From assembly GCA_045590535.1 (NCBI GenBank), contig JAZNRE010000023.1, positions 7,496 to 71,495 of the forward strand: a stretch of 64,000 nucleotides of DNA. The letters are read 5' to 3'. This DNA is from UMGS755 sp045590535. Its GTDB lineage: Bacteria > Bacillota > Clostridia > UBA1381 > UBA9506. The position numbers and the translations under genes are program-made. Below, one piece after another: positions 8,437 through 17,200 of the stretch (positions within the stretch are counted from its first letter, which is position 1; each line of letters starts with the position of its first letter). Under the pieces are notes generated by a model. That model was not told the origin of the DNA, ran no database searches, and was given only the letters and a program-made list of their open reading frames with translations.

Positions 8437-9276
8437 ATGAAAAAAATTACCAATAGACTCATACAAAAATTTAAGCAGTACCTATTGGACGAAGAAAAGT
8501 CTGCCTCAACTCTAGAGAAATACCTTCGAGACATAACGGCGTTTATGCGATGGTGTGGCAATGCAGAGGTGGACAAAGCCTTAGTGCTCCAATATAAACA
8601 GGAGCTAATAGAATCCTGTGCTCCGGCAACGGTAAACTCTGTTTTATCCTCGCTCAACAGTTTCTTTTCATACAATGAGTGGCACGGATTGCAGGTTAAA
8701 ATGCTTAAAATTCAAAAACAAATTTTTGCTGAAAGAAATAAAGAATTGACTAAAGCAGAATATGAAAGACTGCTTGAGGCAGCAAAGCTGAAGAAAAATG
8801 AAAGGCTTTATTATCTTATGCAGACAATTTGTTCAAGCGGAATCAGGGTGTCAGAACTATCTTCCATTACAATTGAAGCTGTGAAAAAGCGCCAAGCCAG
8901 TATAAATTGTAAGGGTAAAATGCGGATTGTCATTTTGCCGAAAGAGCTTTGCAAAATGCTGCTGCGATATGCAAACGGGCAAAAAATAACAAGCGGTCCC
9001 GTTTTTATTACAAGAACAGGAAAACCGCTTGATCGAAGCACCATATGGAAAATGATGAAATCGCTGTGTGAAAGCGCAGGCGTCAGCCGGGAAAAAGTAT
9101 TTCCGCATAATCTTCGGCATTTGTTCGCACGCACATATTATAGCCTTCAAAAAGATATTGTGCGTCTTGCTGATATACTTGGACATTCAAGCGTTAACAC
9201 AACGCGCATTTATACGATGGAAACAGGCGACATACATCGCCAACAGATTCAAAAATTAGGACTTTTACGGTTATAA
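8437..9276 (+). CDS. Tyrosine recombinase / integrase
   Basis: This 279-residue site-specific recombinase of the XerC/XerD-like phage-integrase family has an N-terminal SAM-like core-binding domain (about 1-90) and a C-terminal catalytic domain. All catalytic residues can be found: Arg137 (SGIRVSE), Lys161 (CKGKMRIV), His224-x-x-Arg227 (PHNLRH), His250 (ILGHSS) and nucleophile Tyr259 (TRIYTM). It should therefore be active. AAAGGAGATG precedes ATG 8437. It stands alone, without an excisionase or phage genes, at the start of an AT-richer segment. It could be the integrase of an integrative element or a domesticated recombinase. Confidence 0.9.
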   Translation: MKKITNRLIQKFKQYLLDEEKSASTLEKYLRDITAFMRWCGNAEVDKALVLQYKQELIESCAPATVNSVLSSLNSFFSYNEWHGLQVKMLKIQKQIFAERNKELTKAEYERLLEAAKLKKNERLYYLMQTICSSGIRVSELSSITIEAVKKRQASINCKGKMRIVILPKELCKMLLRYANGQKITSGPVFITRTGKPLDRSTIWKMMKSLCESAGVSREKVFPHNLRHLFARTYYSLQKDIVRLADILGHSSVNTTRIYTMETGDIHRQQIQKLGLLRL

Positions 9277-9284
9277 AAAAATAA

Positions 9285-9306
9285 CCACATAATTGAAATT
9301 ATGTGG
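9285..9306 (-). terminator. Palindrome, minus-strand terminator-like
   Basis: CCACATAATT (9285-9294) and AATTATGTGG (9297-9306) form a perfect 10-bp stem with a 2-nt loop. On the minus strand it is followed by TTATTTTTTTAT, so it would stop leftward transcription heading into the recombinase gene. Confidence 0.6.
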
Positions 9307-9577
9307 AAAAGACATCGCAGATACATACTAAAAGCTTAATCATAATAGCACATTTAGGGGGTGTTTGTCAATGGTTTGCAGATATTTTATAAAAATCCGT
9401 TATAATAGTTAAAAAAAAGACACAACAAAAAAGACCGGTTATACATTTTCTACAATGCCCGGTCTTGGTGTCGTGTTTAATTTTAAATATAAATATCTAT
9501 TTCGACATTTTTTTTGCTGTGATGAAATATTCATAATAATAAAAATAGATATCCTTGCAACATAATTTCAATTATGT
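9287..9577. repeat. Noncoding unit bounded by exact 18-bp inverted repeats
   Basis: The 18-mer at 9287-9304 is the exact reverse complement of ACATAATTTCAATTATGT at 9560-9577. Each is also nearly self-complementary and is the core of an outward-acting terminator hairpin. The 255 bp between them hold further nested inverted repeats: a hairpin at 9419-9472, and ATATCTATTT (9493-9502) against AAATAGATAT (9543-9552). No credible coding sequence lies inside. It could be a small non-autonomous mobile unit or a structured RNA locus. The function is unknown. Confidence 0.6.
9419..9472 (+). other. Hairpin inside the noncoding unit
   Basis: AAGACCGG (9431-9438) pairs with CCGGTCTT (9459-9466). An outer GACAC (9419-9423) pairs with GTGTC (9468-9472). 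The long A/T-rich loop and bulge suggest RNA structure rather than a simple terminator, since no T run follows. Confidence 0.5.
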
Positions 9578-9593
9578 TGCAAGGTTTTTTTTT
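9553..9593 (+). terminator. Strong intrinsic terminator upstream of the TetR gene
   Basis: CCTTGCAACATAATT (9553-9567) and its perfect complement (9570-9584) make a 15-bp stem with a 2-nt loop, followed by nine T. It insulates the TetR and surface-protein operon from upstream transcription. Confidence 0.9.
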
Positions 9594-9602
9594 ACTATCG
9601 CT

Positions 9603-9618
9603 TGTAACGAGCATTACA
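9603..9618 (+). promoter_or_regulatory. Candidate operator of the TetR regulator
   Basis: The interrupted palindrome TGTAA-CGAGCA-TTACA lies 49 bp before the TetR start. It overlaps a weak promoter-like pair, TTGTAA 9602-9607 and CAAAAT 9625-9630 with a 17-bp spacer. The position fits autorepression. This is inference from symmetry and location only. Confidence 0.35.
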
Positions 9619-9666
9619 TTGTAGCAAAATGTGGCGATAAATATTGAAAGGAAGGGATTGAAAACA

Positions 9667-10224
9667 ATGGACAGCTACAATATGTCCGACAAGAAACAAG
9701 CTATCATTCAGGCAACTTGGGAATACCTTTTGAAAACAGGATTGGCTAACGCTTCTATCGGTGATTTGTGCAGAGAAGCAAAGCTTGCACAAAGCAGTCT
9801 TTACTATTGGTTTGAGAACAAGGACGATATTTGGATTAGTGCTGGGAAATATGGCATTTCTATGGTGGTCAATGCGCTCCTTGAATTCACATTAAACCAT
9901 ACCAATGATATTCGTAAATACTTCGACACTTTTTTAGATGAAGTTGAAAAGTACAAGTATGAGCTTCGTATTGCTATTCAGATTACCACCAGCCCAATAT
10001 TCGGCGACCGTATGCGTGATAAAGCAAAAGATTTTAGATTATGGTACGAAAAATATGCCGAAAAAATAATTGGAATTTTTGGGTGTACATATTTACAGGC
10101 TGAAACTTTTATCTATTCGATTATTGCCTTTGTGATTGATTACGCAATATGGGATGATCGTGATAAGACACAAATGCTGCTTGATAACCTACATGATAGA
10201 ATTATAAATATCTTAAAAATATAA
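9667..10224 (+). CDS. TetR/AcrR family transcriptional regulator
   Basis: The 185-residue protein has an N-terminal TetR helix-turn-helix in the first 60 residues (KQAIIQATWEYLLKTGLANA, then LAQSSLYYWFENKDDIW). An all-helical ligand-sensing C-terminal domain with no recognisable subfamily follows. ATG 9667 is preferred over the earlier in-frame ATG 9631 because AAGGAAGGG sits 10 nt before it. The first SipW-like peptidase gene starts 38 bp downstream on the same strand with no terminator between. It may therefore be co-transcribed with, and control, the surface-protein operon (inference). Confidence 0.9.
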   Translation: MDSYNMSDKKQAIIQATWEYLLKTGLANASIGDLCREAKLAQSSLYYWFENKDDIWISAGKYGISMVVNALLEFTLNHTNDIRKYFDTFLDEVEKYKYELRIAIQITTSPIFGDRMRDKAKDFRLWYEKYAEKIIGIFGCTYLQAETFIYSIIAFVIDYAIWDDRDKTQMLLDNLHDRIINILKI

Positions 10225-10262
10225 CTAAAGAAAGTCTAGAAGTAAAATAAGGAGGGATTAAA

Positions 10263-10913
10263 ATGCCACCAAAAAAGAAAAACGCTAAGGCGTTAACAAT
10301 TGCGTCTTATTTAATATGCGTAATTCTCTCAATAATGCTTATATGCAACCTCACTATTATAATAAAAGGAACCTTAAACCCTGATACACCGCCTGGTGTT
10401 GGCGGATTTACAAGTATGATTGTAATGTCGGGGTCAATGAGTGGTACGGCTGAAGACCATATCGAAGTTGGAGATATGATTATTGCAAAAAAAGTTAATC
10501 CCGATACCCTAAAAGTTGGAGATATTGTCACCTTTATGGAGGGAAAGACAGCCGTAACTCATAGAATTGTTGAAATTAATGAAGACGGAACATTTACTAC
10601 AAAAGGCGATGCAAATAACGCAGAAGACCAAAATCCCGTAGCAAAAGATAAAATTATAGGTAAATATTTGTTTAGAATACCAAAACTTGGTGATTTAGCG
10701 TTATTTATGCAAACTCCAATTGGTATGCTCATATTTATTGGATTTCCGCTTGTTATATACATACTTTTAGATGTTTTGCTTCGAGCAAGATTCAATAAAA
10801 AGAAAAATCAAATGGAAGCCGATGCAGAAAAAGACAAAGAAGATATGCAAGCTGAAATTGAAAAGCTTAGAGCGCAGCTTGCGGAAAAAGACGGCTCTTC
10901 TAAAACAGAATAA
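10263..10913 (+). CDS. SipW-like signal peptidase I (first copy)
   Basis: This S26B-type signal peptidase is of the kind that matures TasA-type matrix proteins at the membrane. An N-terminal membrane segment covers about 12-36. The catalytic Ser58 lies in VMSGSMSG and the general base appears to be His100 (AVTHRIV), the Ser-His dyad of SipW and archaeal/ER-type enzymes rather than Ser-Lys. The KGDANNAED motif follows. A second membrane segment is at about 155-178, and a charged coiled coil forms the C terminus (about 180-216). AAGGAGGG precedes ATG 10263. Its likely substrates are the neighbouring TasA-like proteins. Confidence 0.9.
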   Translation: MPPKKKNAKALTIASYLICVILSIMLICNLTIIIKGTLNPDTPPGVGGFTSMIVMSGSMSGTAEDHIEVGDMIIAKKVNPDTLKVGDIVTFMEGKTAVTHRIVEINEDGTFTTKGDANNAEDQNPVAKDKIIGKYLFRIPKLGDLALFMQTPIGMLIFIGFPLVIYILLDVLLRARFNKKKNQMEADAEKDKEDMQAEIEKLRAQLAEKDGSSKTE

Positions 10914-11007
10914 CCAAATGGTGTTATTTAATCTCCAATGCCGCAGGAGTTAAATATATGCTATGACTAATTGATGGTCGTAGCTTGCGTTTAAAAAGAC
11001 ATACACT

Positions 11008-11054
11008 CGGTCAGCGTGTGTGTTTCGTAAACGCCTAAAAACATACGCTGACCG
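11008..11054 (+). other. Intercistronic hairpin between sipW-like and TasA-like genes
   Basis: CGGTCAGCGT near 11009 pairs with ACGCTGACCG ending at 11054, extended by TGT/ACA. No T run follows on the plus strand. It lies 38 bp before the TasA-like start, so an mRNA-stabilising or processing role is plausible. Confidence 0.55.
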
Positions 11055-11092
11055 AAAAACATATTTTAATATTCCGAAAGGAGAACAAATCA

Positions 11093-11740
11093 ATGAAAAA
11101 CATTAAAACAACAAAAATGGTTGCACTTCTTGCATGTCTTTGCCTCGTTACTGCTTGTTTCGTAGGCGGAACACTTGCAAAGTACACCACAAACGGAACA
11201 GGTAACGATTCAGCAAGAGTTGCAAAGTTTGGTGTAGTTGTAACAGCTACAAGCGATTCTATGTTTGCAACAGAGTACAATGATGAAGATGCCGACTATA
11301 CAGGTCTTTCTGTAAAATCTGATACAACAGATATGCTTGTTGCACCCGGTACTGCAGGAACACTTACTGAAGTTGCTCTTTCAGGCACACCTGAAGTAGC
11401 AGTTCGTGTAACAAACGAAGCTGACCTCACCCTTACGGGCTGGGAAGTAACCGGCGCTTATTACTGCCCTATCGTAATCACTGTTGGAACAACACCTTAC
11501 GATGGTGCTAATTATTCATCAACCGCAGAATTTGAGACAGCTGTTGAAGAAGCAATTGAAGCATATACTGCTGATTATGAACCCGGAACAGATCTTTCAG
11601 GTGAAACAGGTGCTTGCCCTGTAGTTTCATGGGCTTGGGCATTTGAAGGTAATGATGATGCGAAAGATACCGTTCTTGGTAATGCAGGAACTGCAGAAAT
11701 TGCTCTTGATATCACAACAACTGTAACACAGATCAACTAA
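11093..11740 (+). CDS. TasA-like secreted protein with SipW-type signal peptide
   Basis: The 215-residue protein begins with a hydrophobic segment (about 11-29) ending in GGTLAKYTTNG, the hallmark of SipW-dependent signal peptides. The mature part (about 190 residues) is acidic, rich in Thr, Ala and Gly, and predicted beta-rich. It resembles the TasA/camelysin group that forms extracellular matrix fibres. GAAAGGAG precedes ATG 11093. It sits between two hairpins that could isolate and stabilise its message, as expected for an abundant structural protein. The family assignment rests on the signal peptide and context. The fold is inferred. Confidence 0.8.
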   Translation: MKNIKTTKMVALLACLCLVTACFVGGTLAKYTTNGTGNDSARVAKFGVVVTATSDSMFATEYNDEDADYTGLSVKSDTTDMLVAPGTAGTLTEVALSGTPEVAVRVTNEADLTLTGWEVTGAYYCPIVITVGTTPYDGANYSSTAEFETAVEEAIEAYTADYEPGTDLSGETGACPVVSWAWAFEGNDDAKDTVLGNAGTAEIALDITTTVTQIN

Positions 11741-11775
11741 TCAAAACAATACATAAATGAAGCTATTGAGTAAAG

Positions 11776-11804
11776 CACCCTTGCCTTGCGGCAAGGCAAG
11801 GGTG
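11776..11804 (+). other. Strong hairpin after the TasA-like gene
   Basis: CACCCTTGCCTTG (11776-11788) pairs perfectly with CAAGGCAAGGGTG (11792-11804) around a 3-nt loop. No T run follows, so it is a weak terminator at best. It could block 3' exonucleases and raise expression of the gene before it. Confidence 0.7.
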
Positions 11805-11914
11805 TAAATCAATGCTAGTAGAGTGCTTATTAAAACATAAATAAACGGAGATAAAACCGGTATTTATATTTTCATAAACACTTTACTAAATAAGAAATGA
11901 AAGGATGGCATTGC

Positions 11915-13213
11915 ATGAAACAAAAACCACATAATATGTTAGCGACAATCTGCGTTCTTGCAATGCTTGTTGCAATATCCGCAGTTTTCGTGATGTATTT
12001 TACATTTGCGGACGATCCGGTTCCTCCAAAGAGAACTGCAACATATAAACCATACGAGCTAACTTGGGATACACATACCGAAAAAGAAAACGAAACTAAA
12101 CTAAATATTTTTGGTGAAGTTCCTGAAGGTGAAACAGCACTTATTCATCCGCTGTTAAAAGATGAGGAATATAAAATTCGCATAGATAATCAAGACAATA
12201 ACGAGATTGAGTATAGTATATATCTTTATTGCAAAAACAAAGACAATGTTCCTCTTCAATTTGAAATTAAAGACGCTGAGACAATCGGCATCGCTGCTAT
12301 AAACGAAACAGACTATGATTTGTTTGATACAGAGCTTAAATCAGAGAAGCTTGCAGAAAATGAACAAACACTCCTCAATGCGTATAAGGGCAAAATTGAT
12401 GGTAAAAAACATCAGGACCTTATTATCAAGTGGGGTTGGAATACAAACACAGACGAAAATGACACAGCATTCGGTAATGAAGCTGTCGGTCGTGACATTA
12501 CATATGATTTTTACTTAAAGATAAATATTGATAGATACACTATTTATCGTTCTAGTAGCAAAACACTTACACATGAGCCGTATGTTGTAGGTCGTGACGG
12601 CGGATACTTCTTCCCCGAAGCATCCATAACAAGAGCTGAGGCTGCAACAATTTTCGCTAGAATTATGTCCGGCTATGATGAGAACAAATTAAAGGATACC
12701 AGCACAGGATTTAAGGATGTTCCAAGTAATGAATGGTATGCAAAGTATGTTTCTCACCTTGAAGATAAAAATATAATCTTTGGCTATGATGGTTATTTCA
12801 GACCAAATGATAACATTACGAGAGCAGAATTTGCAGCGATCTGCGTGAGATACGCTGAAAAGACAATGGGTAAAGAACTACAATTGACGGATATTGATTT
12901 TTTGGATTTTGATAGTTCCCACTGGGCTTACGATACAGTCAGAAAAGCTGTACGAAAAGAATATATTAAAGGCTATCCGGATAAAACATTGAAGCCTGAT
13001 AACCATATCACAAGAGCAGAAAGTGTTTCACTTGTTAATAGGATTTTGGAAAGATATCCTGATAAGTCCTATATAGATAAAAATATCAGCAAGTTCACAC
13101 AGTTTGCCGATGTGATGGATAATGAATACTGGGCATATTATGATATTTACGAGGCATCCACCAATCACAAACATAATAAGTCAACAAAAAAATGGACGGG
13201 GCTGAGTAAATGA
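11915..13213 (+). CDS. Secreted protein with three C-terminal SLH domains (possible fibre anchor)
   Basis: The 432-residue protein has an N-terminal membrane segment or signal peptide (about 7-29) and an acidic region to about residue 215. Three S-layer homology domains follow, recognisable by ITRAEAATIFARI, ITRAEFAAICVRYAE and ITRAESVSLVNRIL, with the SLH aromatic motifs WYAKYV, HWAYDTV and YWAYYDI. SLH domains attach proteins to pyruvylated secondary wall polymers. ATG 11915 is chosen over 11897 because AAGGAT lies 8 nt upstream of it. The next gene overlaps its stop by 4 bp. Placed among TasA-like genes and SipW peptidases, it is a good candidate for the wall anchor of the fibre, analogous in role to TapA (inference). 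Confidence 0.85.
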   Translation: MKQKPHNMLATICVLAMLVAISAVFVMYFTFADDPVPPKRTATYKPYELTWDTHTEKENETKLNIFGEVPEGETALIHPLLKDEEYKIRIDNQDNNEIEYSIYLYCKNKDNVPLQFEIKDAETIGIAAINETDYDLFDTELKSEKLAENEQTLLNAYKGKIDGKKHQDLIIKWGWNTNTDENDTAFGNEAVGRDITYDFYLKINIDRYTIYRSSSKTLTHEPYVVGRDGGYFFPEASITRAEAATIFARIMSGYDENKLKDTSTGFKDVPSNEWYAKYVSHLEDKNIIFGYDGYFRPNDNITRAEFAAICVRYAEKTMGKELQLTDIDFLDFDSSHWAYDTVRKAVRKEYIKGYPDKTLKPDNHITRAESVSLVNRILERYPDKSYIDKNISKFTQFADVMDNEYWAYYDIYEASTNHKHNKSTKKWTGLSK

Positions 13214-13719
13214 AAGTATTAAAAATAACATACAAAATCGTATCTGTCATCATATCAGTTATATTAGCGTTTCTGCTTGTTTCAAATCTGTATCTGATAA
13301 TAAATAAGCATTTTTTGAAAAATCCTTATCCGAATATTTTCGGTTACTCTACTGCCATTGTTATATCGGGTAGTATGGAGCCTCATATTAGTGTAAACGA
13401 TATGATTATTATAAAAGAGCAGAATGGGTATAAAAAAGGTGATGTAATAAGCTTTATAGATGGCAATAGTCTTGTTACACATAGAATAGCAGGTGTTACA
13501 GATGCAGGGTTTGTCACCAAAGGAGACGCAAATAATGCGGAAGACAAAGAGCCTGTAACAAGCAAGCAAATTGCTGGCAAGGTAGTTTTCACCATTCCGT
13601 ATGTTGGCCTTGTGTTGGAATATTTACAGTCACCGTTTGGTATTATGATTTTAATTTTAGGTGCATTTGCAATTATTGCTCTTCCCTCATTCTTTAAAAA
13701 CGAGGAAGAGAAAAAATAA
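13210..13719 (+). CDS. SipW-like signal peptidase I (second copy)
   Basis: This second S26B-type peptidase has 169 residues. The membrane segment is at about 10-32, catalytic Ser55 lies in VISGSMEP, the base His91 in LVTHRIAG, and KGDANNAED follows. A C-terminal membrane segment is at about 138-160. It lacks the coiled-coil tail of the first copy. The ATGA overlap with the SLH-protein gene shows translational coupling, and the second TasA-like gene follows 19 bp later. Two peptidases in one operon suggest different substrates or a duplicated module. Confidence 0.9.
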   Translation: MKVLKITYKIVSVIISVILAFLLVSNLYLIINKHFLKNPYPNIFGYSTAIVISGSMEPHISVNDMIIIKEQNGYKKGDVISFIDGNSLVTHRIAGVTDAGFVTKGDANNAEDKEPVTSKQIAGKVVFTIPYVGLVLEYLQSPFGIMILILGAFAIIALPSFFKNEEEKK

Positions 13720-13738
13720 AAAGGAAAGGATGTAAGCA

Positions 13739-14179
13739 ATGAATAAAAGCGAAAAAAACAAGTTCAGATTACCAATAAGCGCTTATATTTCATATTTACT
13801 GCTTGCGTCAGTTCTTTTAACAGGGGTAACTCTTTCAAAATATACCACGAAAACTGCAAGTATAGACGAAGCTCGCGTGGCTATATTCAAGGTTGGTATG
13901 TCATCTTCAAATTCATCAATAGAACTTGAAGCAGGCGAAACTACCACACAGACATATACAGTAAAAAACGACTCCGAAGTGGCTATCAAATATACATTGA
14001 TTGCTACTGCCCCATCGGGTATAATCATTACCTATGAAGATGGTTCGGCACTTTCGAGTGAGAAAACAATCACCGCACAAAGATCAGCAACTGTATCTAT
14101 CAAGTTCGATGCTTCCGGCGCTACGGAAGCTATAAATGGGAACATATCGCTTGATGTTTATGCCGAGCAGATAAACTAA
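13739..14179 (+). CDS. Small TasA-like secreted protein
   Basis: The 146-residue protein has a hydrophobic segment (about 14-31) ending GVTLSKYTTKTAS, then DEARVAIF. The first TasA-like protein shows the parallel TLAKYTTNGTG followed by SARVAKF, so the two are paralogues with SipW-type signals. The mature part of about 110 residues is a single beta-rich domain, seen as alternating hydrophobic strands such as KYTLIATAPSGIIITY. AAAGGA precedes ATG 13739. It is likely a minor subunit or cap of the same surface structure (inference). Confidence 0.78.
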   Translation: MNKSEKNKFRLPISAYISYLLLASVLLTGVTLSKYTTKTASIDEARVAIFKVGMSSSNSSIELEAGETTTQTYTVKNDSEVAIKYTLIATAPSGIIITYEDGSALSSEKTITAQRSATVSIKFDASGATEAINGNISLDVYAEQIN

Positions 14180-14225
14180 ATAAGAAAATGGTAAAAAATC
14201 CATACAGATAAGGAGGGGTGTTCCC

Positions 14226-17200
14226 GTGAAGAAAAACAATTTAATAAGAATGCTATCGGCAACGCTCAGCCTTTTGATTCTTGTGTGTTGCATAGGAGCA
14301 AATTTCAGCCCTGCAAAATATAAAGGCACGTTTGATGGAGTTGATATCGCCTTGACAGTAAACGCGGCGGACCCAGAAGAACCGGCGGTTATCACAGTGC
14401 TTGAGGCAGGCCCAACCTTTAATGCAAGAATTAAAACTGCAAAGACAATTACCTTTGGTAAGCCTGCGGATTATCCGCAGTTTACATGGAGCTTGACGGA
14501 GCCGACATGTTTGGCAAAGGTGGATGCTGACGGAACAGGCGGAATTCAGCTCTTTGACGATGGAGCAGGAAACTACTATGTCCTCTGCGAAGATACCATT
14601 GCAACAGGAACAGACTGCTCAAAGATGTTCTATGGCTGTTCGGACATTACGACAATCAACGGACTAGAAACATTGGACACTTCAAATGCTAAAACAATGG
14701 CAGCTATGTTCCAACAATGCAAAGGTTTGGTAAGTCTGAATCTTTCAAATTTTGATACATCAAATGTAACCGATATGAATCATATGTTCTATGGGATGTC
14801 GGTAGATAGTCTTGATGTGTCAAACTTTGACACAAGCAATGTAAGCACTATGACAAGTATGTTTGCACATTGCGAAAAGATAGAAACTCTTAATCTTTCA
14901 AACTTTAATACTGAAAAAGTAACATCTATGGGGTCTATGTTCTATATATGTAAAGCATTGAAATCGGTTAATCTTTCAAGTTTTAATACTGAAAAGGTTA
15001 CTACAATGGCTCATATGTTCTATGCTTGCCATAGTATTTCAGAAATAGATATAAGTTCATTTTCGACACCAGTATTGAAAGATATACAAGCAATGTTTAG
15101 CGATTGTGATGAGTTAACTACGATTTATGCTAGTAAACAGTGGACGAATGCTAATGTTACAAATGCAGATACTGTTGAAGTGTTTATAGATTCTACAAAA
15201 CTTGTAGGTGGCGGAGGAACGATCTATGATGTAAGTAATGTAAACAAAACCTATGCAAGACTAGACCTTCATAATGGCGGTGGTCCAGGATATTTCACTT
15301 ATAAAGCATTAAAGTATACAATTTATTATCATACTTTCGATAGTTCAGGAAACGATTACATCTGGAAAACGGCATATGCTTATGAAGATGAAGAAATAAC
15401 ATTATCAGAAGCACATCCTGACCACGCTGAATTAGCTTTTCTTGGATGGTCCCCACATGGCACATGGGTTAGCGATGATCAGAGTTCATTTTATCCGTCC
15501 ACATATGATGGACAACTCAGCAATATGAATCACGAGGACTATGTACCAGAAAAACGTATTTTAGCATCGGGTGGAACTAATGTTATGCCGCAAGATATTC
15601 TTGTAGATGAAGAATCAACAGATATACATCTCTATGATTTGTTTAGTGAATACAATATTGTGTTAGATGCAACAAATACAGGCGAATATTTTGTTAGTGG
15701 ACATATAAGTATTTTTGAGACAGATTATGTGCATGACAGTACAATTGCCAGGGATAATGTACGACTGTATGCTATGTTTGACCGTTGGTATTGGTGGGTT
15801 GACGTTTTGCCTGGAGAAGGTAACTATGTTCCGCATTACGGAATTTACGGCAAAACAAGAACGCACTATGTTCATCCAGGATTGCAGTACAGTTACGGAA
15901 GAGGTAGCACGGTTGTACCTAACGATGAACAAACCGCTACAAAAGAAATCAAATATAATACGACTGCCACGAAGAATGGAAATGACATAACAGATCAGTT
16001 TTATATATTTGGTCTTGAACAATTCACAATAAAATTGACTGTAAAAAAGACTGTTACAACGATCAGTGGCGGAGGTAACTCTGGCGGTTGTTTTGCAACC
16101 GGCACCCTGATCACTATGGCGGACGGCTCCCGACTTCCTATTGAAGATGTGCAGCAAGGCGATGTGGTAAGGGTATATGACCACGAAAATGGTTGCTATA
16201 CTGAATCTTCAGTATTGTTTACAGAGTATGAAGGCGATGCAGAGTGGAATGTTGTAAACCTTGAGTTTTCTGACGGAACAACACAGGAATTTATTTTTGA
16301 CCATGCATTGTTTGATCTTGATTTGAATGAGTACGTTTATATCACGGCAGAAAACTACCATGAGTTTATTGGACATCGTTTTGTAAAAGAAAAAGATTCT
16401 GGATATGAAACGGTAACTCTTGAAAAAGCTTGGGCGGAGGTTGAATACACAGGTTGTTATAGTATGACAACTCAGTATCATTTGAACTACTTCGTAAATG
16501 GTATGTTCTCAATGCCTGGCGGTATTTCGGGATTGTTCAACTTCTTTGAATATGACGAAGATTTGAAATATGATCCTGATTTGATGGAACGAGATATTGA
16601 AAGATATGGTTTGTTCACCTATGACGACTTTGCAGATTATATGCCAGAGGCAGTCTTTGAGCAGATATTCCCTATTAAGTATCTTAAAGTATCTATCGGC
16701 AAAGGACTAACAACCTTTGAAGATTTAGAAGCAATTATCGAGCGCTATATCTACGGTCATGATTTACTTGATAACTTTGAGGAGTTTCCCGAGGAAGAAT
16801 TAGAAGAAACCGAAGATTTAGAAGAGAACACCGAAGAAAACGGCGAAACTGAGACAAAAGATGAATCTACTGATGAAGAAAAGGCAACACTTAACTTTGA
16901 AGTTGAAAACCTTACATTCGATTTCGCTGATAATGAAATTGTGACTAATGAGGATGCCGTAATTACCTTTACTGTAGGTGATGGTTATGAATTGCCTGAA
17001 ACTATTGTAATTACAATTGACGGCGAAGAATATATCATTTACACAAGTGAAGAAGATAGCGACAAGAATCCTGAAGGAATCACATTTGATATTGAAACAG
17101 GTACAGTTACCATATCCAAAGATTTGCTCAAGGATGCAGAGGCAATAACCATTGCCGCAGAAGGTGTTAAAAAAGAGGATGAAGAATCCGAGAACAAAGA

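Noticed and set aside
9365..9406. A promoter inside the noncoding unit (TTGTCA and TATAAT)
   Set aside because: TATAAT at 9401-9406 is good, but TTGTCA is 30 bp away. Nearer -35 candidates are weak, so no promoter is called.
11776..11804. Calling this hairpin an intrinsic terminator
   Set aside because: The stem is strong, but TAAATCAATG follows rather than a T run, and the same-strand operon continues.
14616..15145. Repeats at DNA level that could suggest a CRISPR-like or tandem array
   Set aside because: The periodicity is about 72-75 bp and codes for degenerate DUF285/BspA repeats in frame. Units differ and there are no constant repeats with unique spacers.
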